DNA of 64,000 nt from Coenobita brevimanus (GCA_032717465.1 CM064715.1:39657659-39721658); one strand, 5' to 3'; counted from the stretch's first letter, positions 14,395 to 27,043 are shown. The notes: generated by a model from the letters alone, not told the origin. Program-made: numbers and translations.

Positions 14395-14620
14395 TTACCT
14401 TGCCATTAACACGTACCTTCTCACTCACAGCCTTACGTTCACTCACACTCACAAGAATCCATCACTCATTCACTCACTAACCCTACCCTACTGAACACTC
14501 ATAATTCAGCATCTTCACTCAGGCACACTTAAATCTCACACTCACTCACATACTCACTCACCGTCACCCTATTTCACACTCATAACTCAACATCCTCACT
14601 ATCTCACTCACAAAACAGAA
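14395..14620. repeat. ACTC/CACT-rich degenerate array with an 81-bp duplication
   Basis: CACTCACT tetranucleotide-like sequence. The segment around CACTCATAATTCAGCATC (14496) recurs in diverged form as CACTCATAACTCAACATC (14577), 81 bp downstream. Confidence 0.75.
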
Positions 14621-14779
14621 AAAAAGAAGCCAGAAAAGGGGTAACTTCTCTATCCCCCTCTCACCACCACAAAAAGTATTAATTGCCACTAAAAGACGAG
14701 ACTGCCAGATAAAGGAGCAGGGTGACAGGATTATATTTAACAGATAATTTATAATGGAGCCCTCCTTCGCTGCCAGGAA

Positions 14780-14990
14780 CCCGTATGAACCCCTTCTGCC
14801 CGAGTACCTCAGTCTGGTTCTACTCTCTCTGCTACCGGACGATTTTCCTCAGCCTGATTGTGCACCTTAATAGCAAATGGATTAATGAAGGATGTATAAA
14901 ACCAGTTCACAGTGTCTCTCCTTATCCGAAAATAGTTGTCTAATGTTAAGAAAGAATAAATAAAGATTTCATAAAGATTACTCCGAATTG
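14780..14990. repeat. TTAA-family fragments, B orientation
   Basis: CTACCGGACGATTTTCCTCA near 14829 matches the reversed core, and GGATTAATGAAGGATGTATA near 14879 matches the sequence usually joined to the family's end. Confidence 0.55.
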
Positions 14991-15009
14991 GATGAAGACT
15001 TTTGGGGAG

Positions 15010-16121
15010 AGAAAATTGAGACATTTTTTTTGTCGAAATTTTTAGTGTTTTCCTTTTATTTTTTTACTTTGTTTCCTTCCTCCAAAACTGTTTCATCTTC
15101 CTTGTATATAATTCTTCTATATATATTTTTTTTAGCTTCCATCTTCTGTTATAATTTCATTATTTTCTCCCCCATACTCCATCTCCAGATACAATTTCTT
15201 CTCTGTAACCTTCTCCGACTTTTTTTTTTTTTTTCACTATTTCCTTGCCATCTTTTTTTCCCCTTATTCTCTCTTCTCCATTAGACAGAATATTCCCACG
15301 TCGTTTGTGTAATATTTTTTCTGTTTCAAGATGTTCCCCTTCTTACTGTATTATTTTCATTCTCTCCTCTTCCATTATTTAAATTTCCGTTGTCTTCACA
15401 TGTCATTTCTTCCATCTTTCTCTCCATTATTCCTCCCTCCATCATTTTTATTCCATTCTTCTGCGTTCTCCTGTTCTCTCTCTCCGCCACGTCTTACTAC
15501 ATGTCTTCTTTTCTTCCTACAATTCTCATCTCCATTTCCCCTTCCTATTGTTCCTTTCCTCACCACTTCTCCATCTTCTCCGTCTCCTTTCGCTACTCTT
15601 TGTCCAGGTACCCCCTTTCCCTTCCACTTCCTCTTTCCTCTTATTTCTCCCTCCCATCCTACTCTTCCTGATCTTCCACGTCCTTCTTAAACTCCAATCC
15701 CCCGTTTACCCCTTCCCCCTTTTTCCTTACTCCCTTTCCTCCGTCTAGCATATTCTTCAGTTGTAATTCCCCCCTTCACTTTCCCTTTTCGTTTCCCTCT
15801 CCTGCCTCCACCCTCTCCTTCCTACTCTTTTCATTCCATTTCCCCCTCTCTTCCCCTCTTCCATCCTCCTCCCTTTTGTTTGCACATTCTTCCTCCCACC
15901 TCCCCTCTCCCTGTACCTTCCTTACCTGTCCCTCCCCCATTTCCCTCATACCTCTCCCCTCCGTTCCCTCTCCGATCTCTTCCTTTCTCTCCTTCTCTTA
16001 GCTTCTCTTTCTCATTCCATCTCCCCACTTCTTCCTTCCTCCCCTCCCTCCCTACCAGCAGTAAATCATTCCTCTACCAGCAAGATGACCATTTTTTACC
16101 TCCCTCTCCTCATGTTCCCCA

Positions 16122-16194
<73 letters not shown>
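15010..16194. repeat. 1.1 kb pyrimidine-rich tract ending in (CT)n
   Basis: T-rich then CCT/TTC-rich plus strand, closing with a perfect CT array at 16124-16194. Ser/Leu/Phe/Pro-rich frames are compositional artefacts. Confidence 0.9.
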
Positions 16195-16197
<3 letters not shown>

Positions 16198-16427
16198 ATA
16201 AACAAAGAAACAGAGACAAGATGGTTACTGCCGACTTAATCCTTTACCTCATCTAAAGTCATAATTTCCCACAAAATGTACAGTCACGGTCAATAATTCG
16301 TCTACACGTTTGGGATACCGAAATAACGAAGCCAGTTTCCAGGCCCTAACTTGACGTGTCCTGTTTACTTAAGTAGGATCGTACTAGTTTCGTCACAGCT
16401 TCGAGACAGGGTACAAGAAATAGAATT

Positions 16428-16482
<55 letters not shown>

Positions 16483-17637
16483 TCATCTGGACAAACGTGC
16501 GTATCAGAAATTTGGACTTTTCCTTGATGTTCTTCTGGATAGCTAAAAATAATTACCGCCTATCAATTGTATAAAGGTTATTAGTGCCGATAACTGCTGT
16601 GGGTTTAACGTAGGAGGAGAGAACGTTCTGCCGCCTCCATATTCCTTTCCTTGTAATAATGAGGCGGGCGACACAAATTATCTTTTTATTTACTGCATGG
16701 CCATGAATCTCAGGTAAGGTGAACATCATGGTCTGAGAACAGCAAGAGGAAATTAGCGGTGAAAAGAACATCGTCATTCTGAAGGCGTAAGAGGAGACTG
16801 TGTGGAGACTGTTGCTAATCCCCTCACTTGTACGGGTCTCCTAAATTGAAATAAGATGTTTCTTTCAGTAGAAGAGTAAGACATTATCACACTGAGGGAG
16901 ATACTGAAGACTAAATTTAACTTTTCACTTTAATCTTGCCATCCCCAATTAGTTCTTTGTCGAAACTGGAGAGAGTTCTGACTTGAAGGGCTAAATAAAT
17001 CCTTCAATAATCTCTTCTCTGCGATGGGTCTTTCCTGACTTGAATTAAATCCTCTGCTGGCAAGAAAATGAAAAATAAGTCATTTATTTAAAAGGGTTGA
17101 GTTCATACGTAATAAACGGTACACAATCAGGTGTACGATGTCAACATAATATTAGCTTGGCGTAGTACCATACTGGCTTGATCACATCTCCGGCAAACAA
17201 GTGACAAGATTAACAAACTTACTATCAATTCCTTCTCGTAACTGCGACTTGTTTTGCGGAAATACAAGCGGAGTGAAAAATAACACCGGTGTCTTGTCTC
17301 TTGGTCTTTATGCAAAAACAAATCTTATTACGACAAAGAAAAAATATAAAAGATCTGTTTAGCTTGCAGGAGAGACAAGAAAAGAAGTGGGCTTAATCTT
17401 CCACCTTCTGTAGCTCTTCCCAAAGAAAATTCTAGTAACGAGAGAATATTAATCAAGAAGCATACACTATATTCCCACACCACACCTCTGCCGAGACTGC
17501 TTAACGGGTAGAGGCAGTGGTAGTAGCAGAGCAGTGGTTGAGTCATTCCCTCTTTTTTGCATTCCCTTTGTTTACTTACCATTCTCCTCCACTATGTTGT
17601 TTTTATTATGTTCTTCGATTTTTGTACTCCTTCTTCT

Positions 17638-17646
<9 letters not shown>
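16195..17646. other. No gene seen; spacer with (GA)n and TTAA-family fragments
   Basis: Holds a GA array at 16434-16477 and core-like stretches GAAATAAGATGTTTCT (about 16850) and GAATTAAATCCTCTGCTGGC (about 17041). Short frames here carry no recognisable domain. Confidence 0.5.
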
Positions 17647-17672
<26 letters not shown>

Positions 17673-17685
17673 TTGTTTATATACT

Positions 17686-17726
<41 letters not shown>
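17647..17726. repeat. (CT)n and (CA)n microsatellites
   Basis: CT array 17647-17672 and CA array 17689-17726 separated by 16 bp. Confidence 0.97.
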
Positions 17727-17730
<4 letters not shown>

Positions 17731-17786
17731 CTTTTCGTGTCCCTCCCTCATCTCCCTTTCCCACCTTCATTCTTTCACTCTATTCC

Positions 17787-18000
17787 TCCCAGCCCTCCCT
17801 CTCCCTCCTCCCTTCCTTCTCTCTCTTTCCTACGTCTCTTCCCTCCCTCTCCCTCCTCCCTTCCTTCTCTCTCTTTCCTACGTCTCTTCCCTCCCTCTCC
17901 CTCCTCCCTTCCTTCTCTCTCTTTCTTACGTCTCTTCCCTCCCTCTCCCTCCTCCCTTCCTTCTCTCTCTTTCCTACGTCTCTTCCCTCCCTCTCTTTCC
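17787..18000. repeat. 48-bp minisatellite, about 4.4 copies
   Basis: The marker TACGTCTCTTCCCTCCCTCT starts at 17831, 17879, 17927 and 17975, exactly 48 bp apart, with one T/C difference. As 48 is a multiple of 3, all three plus frames show a 16-residue periodic Ser/Leu/Pro pseudo-protein. Confidence 0.95.
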
Positions 18001-18885
18001 TTCCCTGCCAGTCTAATGTAGCTCTCTCAAAGGACACGAAATTGGCATCTTAATTCACTCCACAATGATTGGTTTGGAGGTCCCTCGGGTGTTGGATGGG
18101 AAAACGGGAGAGTTCGGCTCGGCCCAGACACGTTCTAGTAAATTGCCTTATTGTATCGTTTGTTGTTTACGAAGATAGATGAAACGCGGTGAACTCACGG
18201 CGATTTCGCGGGGATTACGTGCTCAAAATTTTACCCGAGGCCGAAGTCGGAATCGTGAGCCGGTTCCTCCAAGTTCAGTGTTTATGTTTGTGAGAGATGA
18301 GGGATAGCTTTCGAGATGGGAGTATAAAGCTGGTAAAAACAGGCTTGGCTATCCACTAAATTATCTCAGTACTTACGTATATCTGTGCTAATGAGTCCGC
18401 GTTTCCAGTTAATTTTCTTGCCTGTCTGTATATGTCTCACGTTAGTATGTCTGTCTCAGCCATGTTTAGCTACCCCAGGCATACCCTTCAGACATCTCGA
18501 TTGGACTAGCTCTTATCTAGTCTCGGTGTCTGTGTCGAAGTTCCATGTCTATCCATTCAGTATTATACGTACCTAACTAGCTAGCAACGGTGGATTTCAG
18601 TATAATCCCTAAAACTTTTGTTATCTCTGTAGGGTTAGTTTATCCGATTGCTATGTTCGTCTCTTGCCGCACACATGATAGGAACACTTCAAGTTTTCTA
18701 TTCCAGCTTGCGCCAGACAAATTTTTATTCAACTGGTATCGAGTCACAGGAAAATGAGTGTTAATAATTCAGTTACAGTACAAGGATATCGTGTGCAATG
18801 TTCTTGCATGTATAATCACCAAAATATAATATGTTTTCCGTTTTCAAGGACAATTTAAACGTTTCTTTCGTTGTGTTGTAAGACG

Positions 18886-19085
18886 GTTAACTCCATCACT
18901 ACTATGACTTTATTTTATTATTTTTTTTTTTTTTGCTTTGTTCTTGGTATCTCAAGACGATTTCATTTAGCTCAGAGAAGGTTTATCGAACTGCAGGGAT
19001 TACATATCGCCATCATCACCCCGTCACTAAGAGATCTCCCTGAAGCTGAACAAAATCATCTGATGTTCCTGATTCAGATTCTTTG
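18886..19085. repeat. TTAA-family repeats, B then A orientation
   Basis: Starts TTAACTCCATCACTACTATG, contains CAAGACGATTTCATTTAGCT and ends GAACTGCAGGGATTAC. A second copy in opposite orientation follows with GCTGAACAAAATCATCTGATG near 19048. Confidence 0.7.
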
Positions 19086-19855
19086 CAGCTGTGTCTCTGA
19101 AGTGTCTTTGTCTTCTCGCCTTCTAAGTGTCCCTCCGTCAGCCATATTCCGTCAACTCATCCGCAGTCTTGAGATAGTTTGACTGAATTTACTATCTGGT
19201 TGTTTCTATCTGCACTTGCTGAGATATTTCAGTTCTGCTTCTGAATCCCCTAAATATGTCCTCACTCTTGCCTCTCCCCAGTATTTGTTAGCCTTATGCT
19301 TCCACCTCACAACGCAAGTCAGACTTCTTAATAAACTGTATATGTGACTGAGTGTAGTTACTAAATAAACTGTCTGGTGTTTCTGCTTCGTTGTCTCTCC
19401 GTCTTACTTATCACCCATACTCAGCAACCTCACGCATGTCCTTTCAGATATCTTGACTGAACTGACCAGGCATTTGTGTCCATGTGTATTTCTCTGGGAC
19501 GTTTTTCTCCTATCGAAATGTCTCTAAAGTTTGTAGATATGTTTTCATTCTGTCTAGCCATCCGTCTTTCTTATTTATCAGCCATAGACCCCCACCTCAC
19601 ACACGCACTTCAGACATCACGACCTGGATGGGCTGTATTTCCTCTTCAAACCATGACTCGGAGAAGTTGGCAGTATTTACAGATCTCATCACGCAGTTTA
19701 CCTGACCTTCATTTTATGCATCGCAGGAATTCAGGTATCCATGAAACTGTCAGTGTAAAGTTATTGAAATCTGTAAACTGATAATATAAACAACGTGTCA
19801 TAAGAAAAAAGACACGTGCTGTCAGAAGTATAAATCCTGCAAGTACGAGAATGTC

Positions 19856-19887
<32 letters not shown>

Positions 19888-20284
19888 GTTTCAGAAGATT
19901 ATTTATTAAATTTATAAAAGACACCTTGTACCTAAGAGGTTAATAAAGCCTATAGCTAACCTTTTAACCACCAATGTCTCTTCAAAGTTAAGTAGAAGCC
20001 ATCGAGAATATCAACAATAAATTAAGAGAAATATCTGAGGAGTGAAGTGACTTATACTTTCAGTACGAGTGTTATTGTTACTGTGATATTCAGCTTATAT
20101 GTCTGGCAGTGACGGGGTAAGTAGGAAATTCCATTTACCCAGTCAGTAAACTTACATCTTTTTAAAATTTATGTTTACCACCGCCAACCAAATTTATTTA
20201 ATTTAGGAGAAGCGTTTGGTAGTGAAATAAATTTAGGAGTATAAGCAATGTAGGTAGATAATTTTAAGCGGGAAGAGATGCAGG

Positions 20285-20460
20285 TGTACAGTCGTATTAC
20301 GATAACGTCTTTTTTGGTTATACTTTTTACCTTCAGACGACTTTTAAGGAAAGATTTCTTGGATGTCAGGGGTTAAAACTTTAACCCCTGCAGTGCGAAA
20401 GGCCTTGCTAAACTCGAATAAATTGTCTAGTAGTATTAAAATTAATAGAGGACCTAATCT
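20285..20460. repeat. Head-to-head pair of TTAA-family repeats
   Basis: A B-orientation copy ends GTCAGGGGTTAA at about 20378 and an A-orientation copy starts at once with TTAACCCCTGCAGTGCG, followed by CGAATAAATTGTCTAGTAG. The junction 20367-20390 is itself a near-perfect 24-bp palindrome. Confidence 0.75.
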
Positions 20461-20689
20461 TACAGATAGGATTGATGTTTTGCACTATCCTTTTCTTATT
20501 CTCGTACCTGAATTATGCGCCTAGAAAGGGGCTGCCTAGTATGGACCAGTCAGCCTACTGTGGTTATCCTTTTCTTTAAAGTTATGATTCTCACGGACTA
20601 AGTAAAATCGGTTAACAGGGACAAATAACATAAAACATAATACTATCACTGGAGCTTCATTCTCACTCCGATGAGGAATTCTTCCACTG

Positions 20690-20855
20690 TTAGTCTTGTT
20701 ATATTTAACGTTGGAAGGATATTCAGTAATGGCAGAGTTAATGAAGGATGTGTCTACCATCTTCTGTTCGAACAGTCTCCTCAGAGCGGAATAAAATAAT
20801 CTGTAGGTAGAAAGAATAAATGAAAGAGGCGTCACGGACTAAAGAGTTCCAGGAG
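20690..20855. repeat. TTAA-family repeat, A orientation
   Basis: GTTAATGAAGGATGTGTC precedes GCGGAATAAAATAATCTGTA (about 20788) and a GAATAAATGAAAGAGGCGTC segment, matching the order of parts in other copies. Confidence 0.6.
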
Positions 20856-21224
20856 CTAAATGTTGGACTGCAATACCATGTGGCAAGTCACCGTAACAGT
20901 TCATTATCTGCAGGAATTACACACAATCAGAAGTACGGTCAACAACACTGGTGATGAGATTGGTTAGAATCTGAGAAGTAATGTGTGGGAACTGCCTGTG
21001 TTTGTGTTCGAATGATGTGCTGTTGCTGTAAGATGAAAAATGAAAGTTGTCAGGTCTTGTAGAGCAGTTTGGCAATGTGTGTGAGTTGATGTGTAAAAGT
21101 GAGTGTAGGTAAAAGCAAAGTGACAGCGTGTGAAAGACGTTCGGAGATATATTGTGAGAATGAATCTTAAAGAATGGAGAATGTAAGAAAGTTTGTGTTT
21201 CAGTTCGGTTGAATCTGTCCCCTC

Positions 21225-21435
21225 AATACCGAGACGCATGGTTACTTTGTTCTAGCTTTTTCAAGACGATTTCATACAGCTTCAGGTAAAGTTTTAAATA
21301 TAGAATGATTACTTACAGCCTTCATGAAGACTTGTACCTTCAGCGGTTCTCCTAAGCTTAATAAAAACTAGTCTAATAGCAGGGGAAATGTAATAACCAG
21401 ACTTCATTTGTTTGAAAGAAGTTAATGAAAGAATT
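21225..21435. repeat. TTAA-family repeats, B then A orientation
   Basis: CAAGACGATTTCATACAGCT (about 21267) is followed by ACCTTCAGCGGTTCTCCTAA, GCTTAATAAAAACTAGTCTA and, at the end, GAAGTTAATGAAAG. The B-then-A order is the same as at 18886-19085. Confidence 0.65.
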
Positions 21436-22456
21436 TAACAAGGAAGACAGATGGCAGGGCCACTGAGAGCAGTCACGTATACAGGAGTGAAGAAAATCGT
21501 TACTGGATAAAAGTATAATGGTTCTCACTGGCGCAAAGAATTGGTGGGTAGATGATGCATGAAAAATAGAAATTAGAATTGATGGCAGTAGAAGCAGTCC
21601 TAGAGTGGGAAAAGAGGTCTGGATGATGATGACGATGGTGATGATGATGATGATGATGATAAATATTTAAGCCACTTCTCACGGAATGCGAGGTCGGGAA
21701 CAAGGTAGACAGGTATGCAGACTAATAAGAGCAAATTATCTTAGGTGCTCCTGTGGTATTACCTGGAGGGACAAAGGGACAAATGAAGAAATCGGTTAGG
21801 AATGTTGCGTAGAGGGTGAAGTGGTGATAAACTTTTAGAAATACATATGTAGGCCTTTCGGTCACAAGAAAGGCATGAAGGAAAGACTGACTAATGATAC
21901 AGAACCTTGAGAGTGAGATAGACTGATTACCAGCGTCATGAAAAGAAGCAATATTTAGGGATTACAACTGTGAAGAGAATAACTTTACTTGGCACTGAAC
22001 ACCATGCAGGCTTAACAGTATCATATGCAGTCTCAGCGAGAATGACACTACATAACATAGATTTGCATGACGGTACTAACAACTACTCCGAATGGAAAAA
22101 GAAGAACCACAGTGAAAACAATGAGTAATAAGCAAAATTTAACACAGCATTAATTACCACAGTCAGAATAAAATTTTTTTTATAGCAATGAATACCAAGA
22201 AAATCTTAACATTTGTAATCGTATGCAATCATGACAAGAAAAACATACTATAACCTAGATTGCCGTGAAAAGATATAACATTAACTGCCTGGAAAAGAAT
22301 AACAGATACCAGAATAAAGATAATAACTCTCAGGCAAATATTCCTCCCTTCAGCACATTTCCCACGGCAGACTATCCAGGTTAAGGAAACAAAATCAGTG
22401 AGAGTTGTTCAGTACACACAGAAGGACCATTACTCTCTCACGGACGGCGGAGTGAT

Positions 22457-22458
<2 letters not shown>

Positions 22459-22514
<56 letters not shown>

Positions 22515-22636
22515 CAGAGACAGACAGACAGAGACAGAGACAGAGAGACAGACAGACACACAGACACACAGACAGACAGACGAAGGAAATGGAAATAGAC
22601 GACAGAGACGGAGATACAAACGACAGAAAGACAGAA

Positions 22637-22689
<53 letters not shown>
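22459..22689. repeat. (GA)n(GACAGA)n then (AC)n compound microsatellite
   Basis: GA 22459-22496, GACAGA/GACA units to about 22582, a short spacer, then AC 22638-22689. Confidence 0.97.
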
Positions 22690-22691
<2 letters not shown>

Positions 22692-23212
22692 CTCTGTACA
22701 CCACCACCATCATAAACTTCACCTCGTGGCCGCCAGATGCCTCTCTCACGTCCATGGGGCCACATCAGCGCGAGGGGGGGAGGGATTAAATCAAATCACA
22801 TGAACACAAAACGCTGGTGAAAAAAAAAAAGCAACATAAAATGGCATTAGAGCAATAACACCTACCCAAAAGATGGTAATAACAACGAAAATGAACCAAA
22901 TACTCCCGCTAAGGAAAAAGCCTGATGACAAAATTATATGACATTAACACACAAAGAAACTGGTGAAAAAAAAAAATAATGAGGTGGCATCAGAACATAG
23001 CAGCAGAAAAGTTTGATGACAAGTAACACAAATTAAAACATGATATAAAAAGATGGCTTCCAAAAAAGGCAAAAAAGGGTGTGTCAAATAAAAATTAAGA
23101 AAAAGGTGACATTAGAGCACTGATATCAACAATAAAGTTTAGTGACATCATTTCATTTCATTTTCACTTCATTCCATTTTTAAAGGCTCAACATGCTTGC
23201 ATGCGTCGGCCT

Positions 23213-24078
23213 TGGTCACCTAATGGCGGCTTTCCTCGTTGCATGATCCATTGCAGCCTCCCTGTTCAGTCCCTTAACCCTGAGGTCACACTTAATGACC
23301 TCGTCCCATGTCTCTCTCGGTCTACCCCTCATAACCCCACCCCCAATATTAACACTTCTCACCTTCCTCACCCAATTATCATCCCCCATCCTCTCCACAT
23401 GTCCAAACCATCTCAATCTACCTCTCCTCATCACGACACCAATACAGTCCAGTCCCATCCTATCTCTCAACTCTTCCATCGTAAACCCAGCCCCCCCGGA
23501 CCCTGCACGCAGGGACGCACTACACATCCACCTAATCATTGTCATTTCTGTACGTGTGAGCCTGCGAATATCCTCCACCTTTACTGCCCAGGTCTCACTA
23601 CCATACAGCATTACACTCCTAACACATGCTGCATACAAACATCTCTTAGCACGTAGGGAGAGCCCTCTCAATGTCAGAGGAGGCAACAGCTCCCTGAACT
23701 TCTTCCAACCACTTCTCACCCAAGCCACAGAGCTAGCTCCAGCCCCACCTCCAGCACACAACAGATCTCCCAAATAACAAAACTCTTCCACACACTCAAG
23801 AGATTCACCAGCAAGTTCAATCCTTTCACGCCTGACAATCTCCACCTGCTCTTAGCACGTAGGGAGAGCCCTCTCAGTGTCAGAAGAGGCAACAGCTCCC
23901 TGAACTTCTTCCAACCACTTCTCACCCTAGCCACAGAGCTACCTCCAGCCCCACCTCCAGCACACAACAAATCTCCCAAATAACAAAACTCTTCCACACA
24001 CTCAAGAGATTCACCAGCAAGTTCAATCCTTTCACGCCTGACAATCTCCACCTGCTCTCCCAGATACGCCGTACACAT
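23213..24078 (-). pseudogene. LINE reverse transcriptase 3' end (RTE/CR1-like group), truncated and duplicated
   Basis: The minus-strand frame 23216-23845 reads as the region C-terminal to the reverse transcriptase catalytic core of a non-LTR retrotransposon. Recognisable segments are FCYLGDLLCAGGG, VRSVMLYGSETWAVK, TEMTMIRWMC and RRGRLRWFGHVERM, then RGRPRETWDEVIKCDLR near the end. This YLG...LYGSETW...LRWFGHVERM order is typical of LINE proteins; the exact clade is uncertain. The catalytic YxDD region is absent, so this is a 5'-truncated copy. The stop lies at 23213-23215, and the untranslated 3' end runs to an AAATG-rich tail near 23147-23165. Upstream, the first 206 bp are tandemly repeated, shifting the frame. 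Dead copy. Confidence 0.88.
23643..24054. repeat. 206-bp tandem duplication inside the LINE remnant
   Basis: CTCTTAGCACGTAGGGAGAG starts at 23643 and again at 23849; the sequence returns to CTCTCC at 24055, so the period is 206 bp. The copies differ at only a few positions. Because 206 is not a multiple of three, the duplication breaks the frame. The boundary carries a CTCT microhomology. Confidence 0.93.
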
Positions 24079-24510
24079 AAAATCAGCATTATCTCGCAGT
24101 CTACTTCTGATACCTCAAGATAAAATTACATTATAGCAAGAAAATATTGATGTCACAAAGCGAGGCTAGTGAATTCAGGAAAAGACATCAATACAAAAGA
24201 TAGCTGACGTCAAAGGAAAACTAGCGACTGCAACATAAACCTATCAATTGCGATGGTGCCCTGCTTACGCGTTTTTCTTTTCCTCTCTCTAGTTACACAA
24301 TTTTGGAGAAATATTTTACTAAGCAGGGGTCAGAACAACCTTCCTTTACCATTCACGGCATTAACATCTTTTTTTCTTTATTGTACGATATTCTTACATT
24401 CTCAAGACCTGTGTATAAGGCTTTGAGTGACTTTTCGAATTGGAGGGGTTAGTAACATCCTTCATTAACCTAAAAACTGAATATTGTCATTTACTGGTAT
24501 CAACGTAGAA

Positions 24511-24651
24511 ATAGTAGTAGCAGCAGCAGCAGTAGCAGTTGTATAGTAGTAGTAGTAGTAACTAGTTGTAGTAGTAGTGGTAGTGTTGGTGGTGGTGGTG
24601 GTAGTGGTAGTAGTTGCAGTTGTTGTTGTAGTTGTTGTTGTAGTTGTTGTA
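24511..24651. repeat. Mixed trinucleotide array (AGT/AGC/GGT/GTT)
   Basis: The three-base register is kept for about 140 bp while the unit drifts from AGT/AGC to GGT to GTT/GTA. The Gln/Leu-rich minus frame is an artefact. Confidence 0.9.
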
Positions 24652-25021
24652 GGTTCGTCTGTAACGTGAACACGATGGACTCCTCCGACAGTCCATCATC
24701 TTTTGGGGGGAAAGGATTGAGTTGAACATTTGTATAACCACGCAGTTGAGCCGACCAGTTATAGCAGTGCCACCACATGAAGGCGACCGATAGCGAGAGT
24801 AAATAAATGTATAAAAGACGTCACCGTATCGAGGGGACTAACTAGGGAACAATAACCAGAAACAAGGTCCATAATTCCCGTAAGGAGATAACGATACGTC
24901 CGGGATATAGCAAATGTCGCTAAAGTAGGCTGTTTAGCGAAGTAATCAGGGGACTTCCTACGAGACTAGCATCATCACCAAACCGGGCTGGATATAATTG
25001 CAGAGTTCCTGGTGAAAGAAA

Positions 25022-25026
<5 letters not shown>

Positions 25027-25060
<34 letters not shown>
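25027..25060. repeat. (GA)17 microsatellite
   Basis: Perfect GA array. Confidence 0.97.
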
Positions 25061-25064
<4 letters not shown>

Positions 25065-25439
25065 ACCATCTACGGGGTCCATAACCTTAATCCCAACGTT
25101 ACATCAGTCCAGACCAACTCAACTTACGTATTCGTTAACGATCTTATCCATTTATCACGATAGCCCTTTACCTGTTTCCGTTATTTATTGGCAGGAATAA
25201 TTATGTCCTGCCTATTTTTTACGTTTCTCTTTAATTTGGTTGTAAAGTATTTGGTCGTTTTATACAGTTAAGATACATGAATAACAAACCATCTTCTGTG
25301 CACCTCTAGGTCAAGAAAATCAGTAAATACGGCGATAGGTTATGTACAGTACATTATCGAATCGGCTCTCCTCGTCCTCTCAAAATTTTAAATATATACC
25401 GGTACGTTCACTAGCACTTTCATACATCATTTGTATATA

Positions 25440-25870
25440 TCCTTTCTAGTACCGGCCGATTTTTATCAGCGTGAGAGAGGAAACTAAATCTACGACTTCA
25501 GGCTGGAGAACAAAAAATCTTTCATGAATACTTCCTCAGAATCCCGAACACTACCTAATTCCAGGAGCTTAACAAGGGACGTATTCATAAACTTTCTTGA
25601 GTCGTAATTACGTACACGGGTGCTTGATGCTACCTTTCTGCCCACTCCTACTCCTGCCCAACACTTCACAACTACGTCACAGTGAATATTTACCCCTTCA
25701 GACCGGGTGACGTCCATGTAAGTCGATTCTTTCTACTCTTAGACGATTTTGCTCAACTTGAGAGGGGTGTATCGTGCTGACGGGGTTTCTGAAAGCTAAA
25801 CTAATCCCTCCAGTTCTAGAAGTCTGTCCTAAGATCAATAAAATCGTCAGGAGAAAGTAAAAATTATTAT
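25440..25870. repeat. TTAA-family repeats, both orientations
   Basis: Reversed cores CCGGCCGATTTTTATCAGCG (about 25451) and TTAGACGATTTTGCTCAACT (about 25740), followed by GTGCTGACGGGGTTT. A forward core CAATAAAATCGTCAGGAG lies near 25838. Confidence 0.65.
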
Positions 25871-25979
25871 GATGGACCCCCCAAACCTGAACTCGTGTGA
25901 AAAGATGGAACCAAGCAAAATGATTTCTGATTAAAATTAACTTATACGGAGACCCGAATATCGCAGACAATGGTTACGA

Positions 25980-26367
25980 ATACTTCAGAACCTGTATGAA
26001 CGGAGCCTCGAGTTACGCTACCGAATCGGGCCTCTCCTCCCCATCTCACATATATATTTTTTCCCCTTGTACGGCCGGGATGATTGTGTTGTCCGGGAGG
26101 CGGCAATTACAGGGCCAAAGACAGTCATCAGGAGCCCGGCTTATCGGTAATTTGAAGGGCCATGGCAGTTTAGGAGAGGGCCTGCTGCGTGATAACCTTT
26201 TTGATACATAAATGGACGAGCTTCCTTCACCCCCCTGACTGCCGCCGTTTAGGGAGATTAATTAGAGTTTTGAGATGTCTACACGTTCTGCCTTTATCTG
26301 TGCCTGTCTGTCTTCCTACCTTGTGTGTCTCTTGGCCTCTCTGTCGGTCTCTCTATCTGTTTTCTTG

Positions 26368-26369
<2 letters not shown>
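25980..26369. other. GC-balanced non-repetitive segment, no gene recognised
   Basis: About 300 bp of complex sequence without simple repeats or TTAA-family parts, including the 71-residue plus frame 25996-26211, which matches no family I know. A short isolated exon cannot be excluded but nothing positive supports one. Confidence 0.35.
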
Positions 26370-26414
<45 letters not shown>

Positions 26415-26435
26415 TCCTGTCGGCTGCCAGGCCAA

Positions 26436-26499
<64 letters not shown>

Positions 26500-26541
26500 T
26501 TGCTTGCTGGTAGAGAGAGAAAGAGAGAGAGGGAGAGAGAG
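26370..26541. repeat. (CT)n, (TG)n and GA-rich microsatellites
   Basis: CT 26370-26411, TG 26439-26496, then AGAG-rich 26512-26541. Confidence 0.97.
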
Positions 26542-26895
26542 ACGCCTCGTATGATCTACAATACAAATAGTTATATAATATGATTTCTTATTCTTCCTCG
26601 TGCATTAGCATACATAGTTTTACATAGTTCCTTTCTTCACTAATCATTCTTCGCAGGCATATCATTCTTCACATATTACTTTTTCATCATCATCGTGGTC
26701 ATCATCATCATCATGACCATTTCTTCCACTGACAAAATAAAGGAGATGTAGGGATAGATAATGTGGAAAAGATTAACTTTCCATATGCAGAAAAATGCTG
26801 ATAAGGAGATTCCACAGAATGGGAGAAACAAACCAATAAGAAGGACGTTCGAAGAACAATCCGAAACTTTCAAGAGTTAGAACCCGTAGTGGATT

Positions 26896-26919
26896 AAAAA
26901 AAAAAAAAAAAAAAAAAAA
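26896..26919. repeat. (A)24 homopolymer
   Basis: Uninterrupted A run. No SINE or LINE body ending here was recognised. Confidence 0.9.
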
Positions 26920-27043
26920 GAGCACACAGAAAAATGGGAGAAATAAACAGCTGAGGGGAGATGGTGTCAGGGAGCCTCCAAAACCCACGAGAATACAGGC
27001 CCGTAGTAGTGTTTGTTGTTGTTGCTGCGGACATGAATGTACT

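Larger units (their letters stand above)
18001..22458. other. 4.4 kb without long simple repeats; no gene recognised
   Basis: The longest stretch of complex sequence. Several TTAA-family copies lie within it (listed separately). There are T runs at 18919-18934 and 19857-19883 and a GAT run near 21635-21660. The GC-balanced segment 18061-18310 has no frame of note. Small frames (60-100 residues) show no domain I recognise. Confidence 0.5.
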
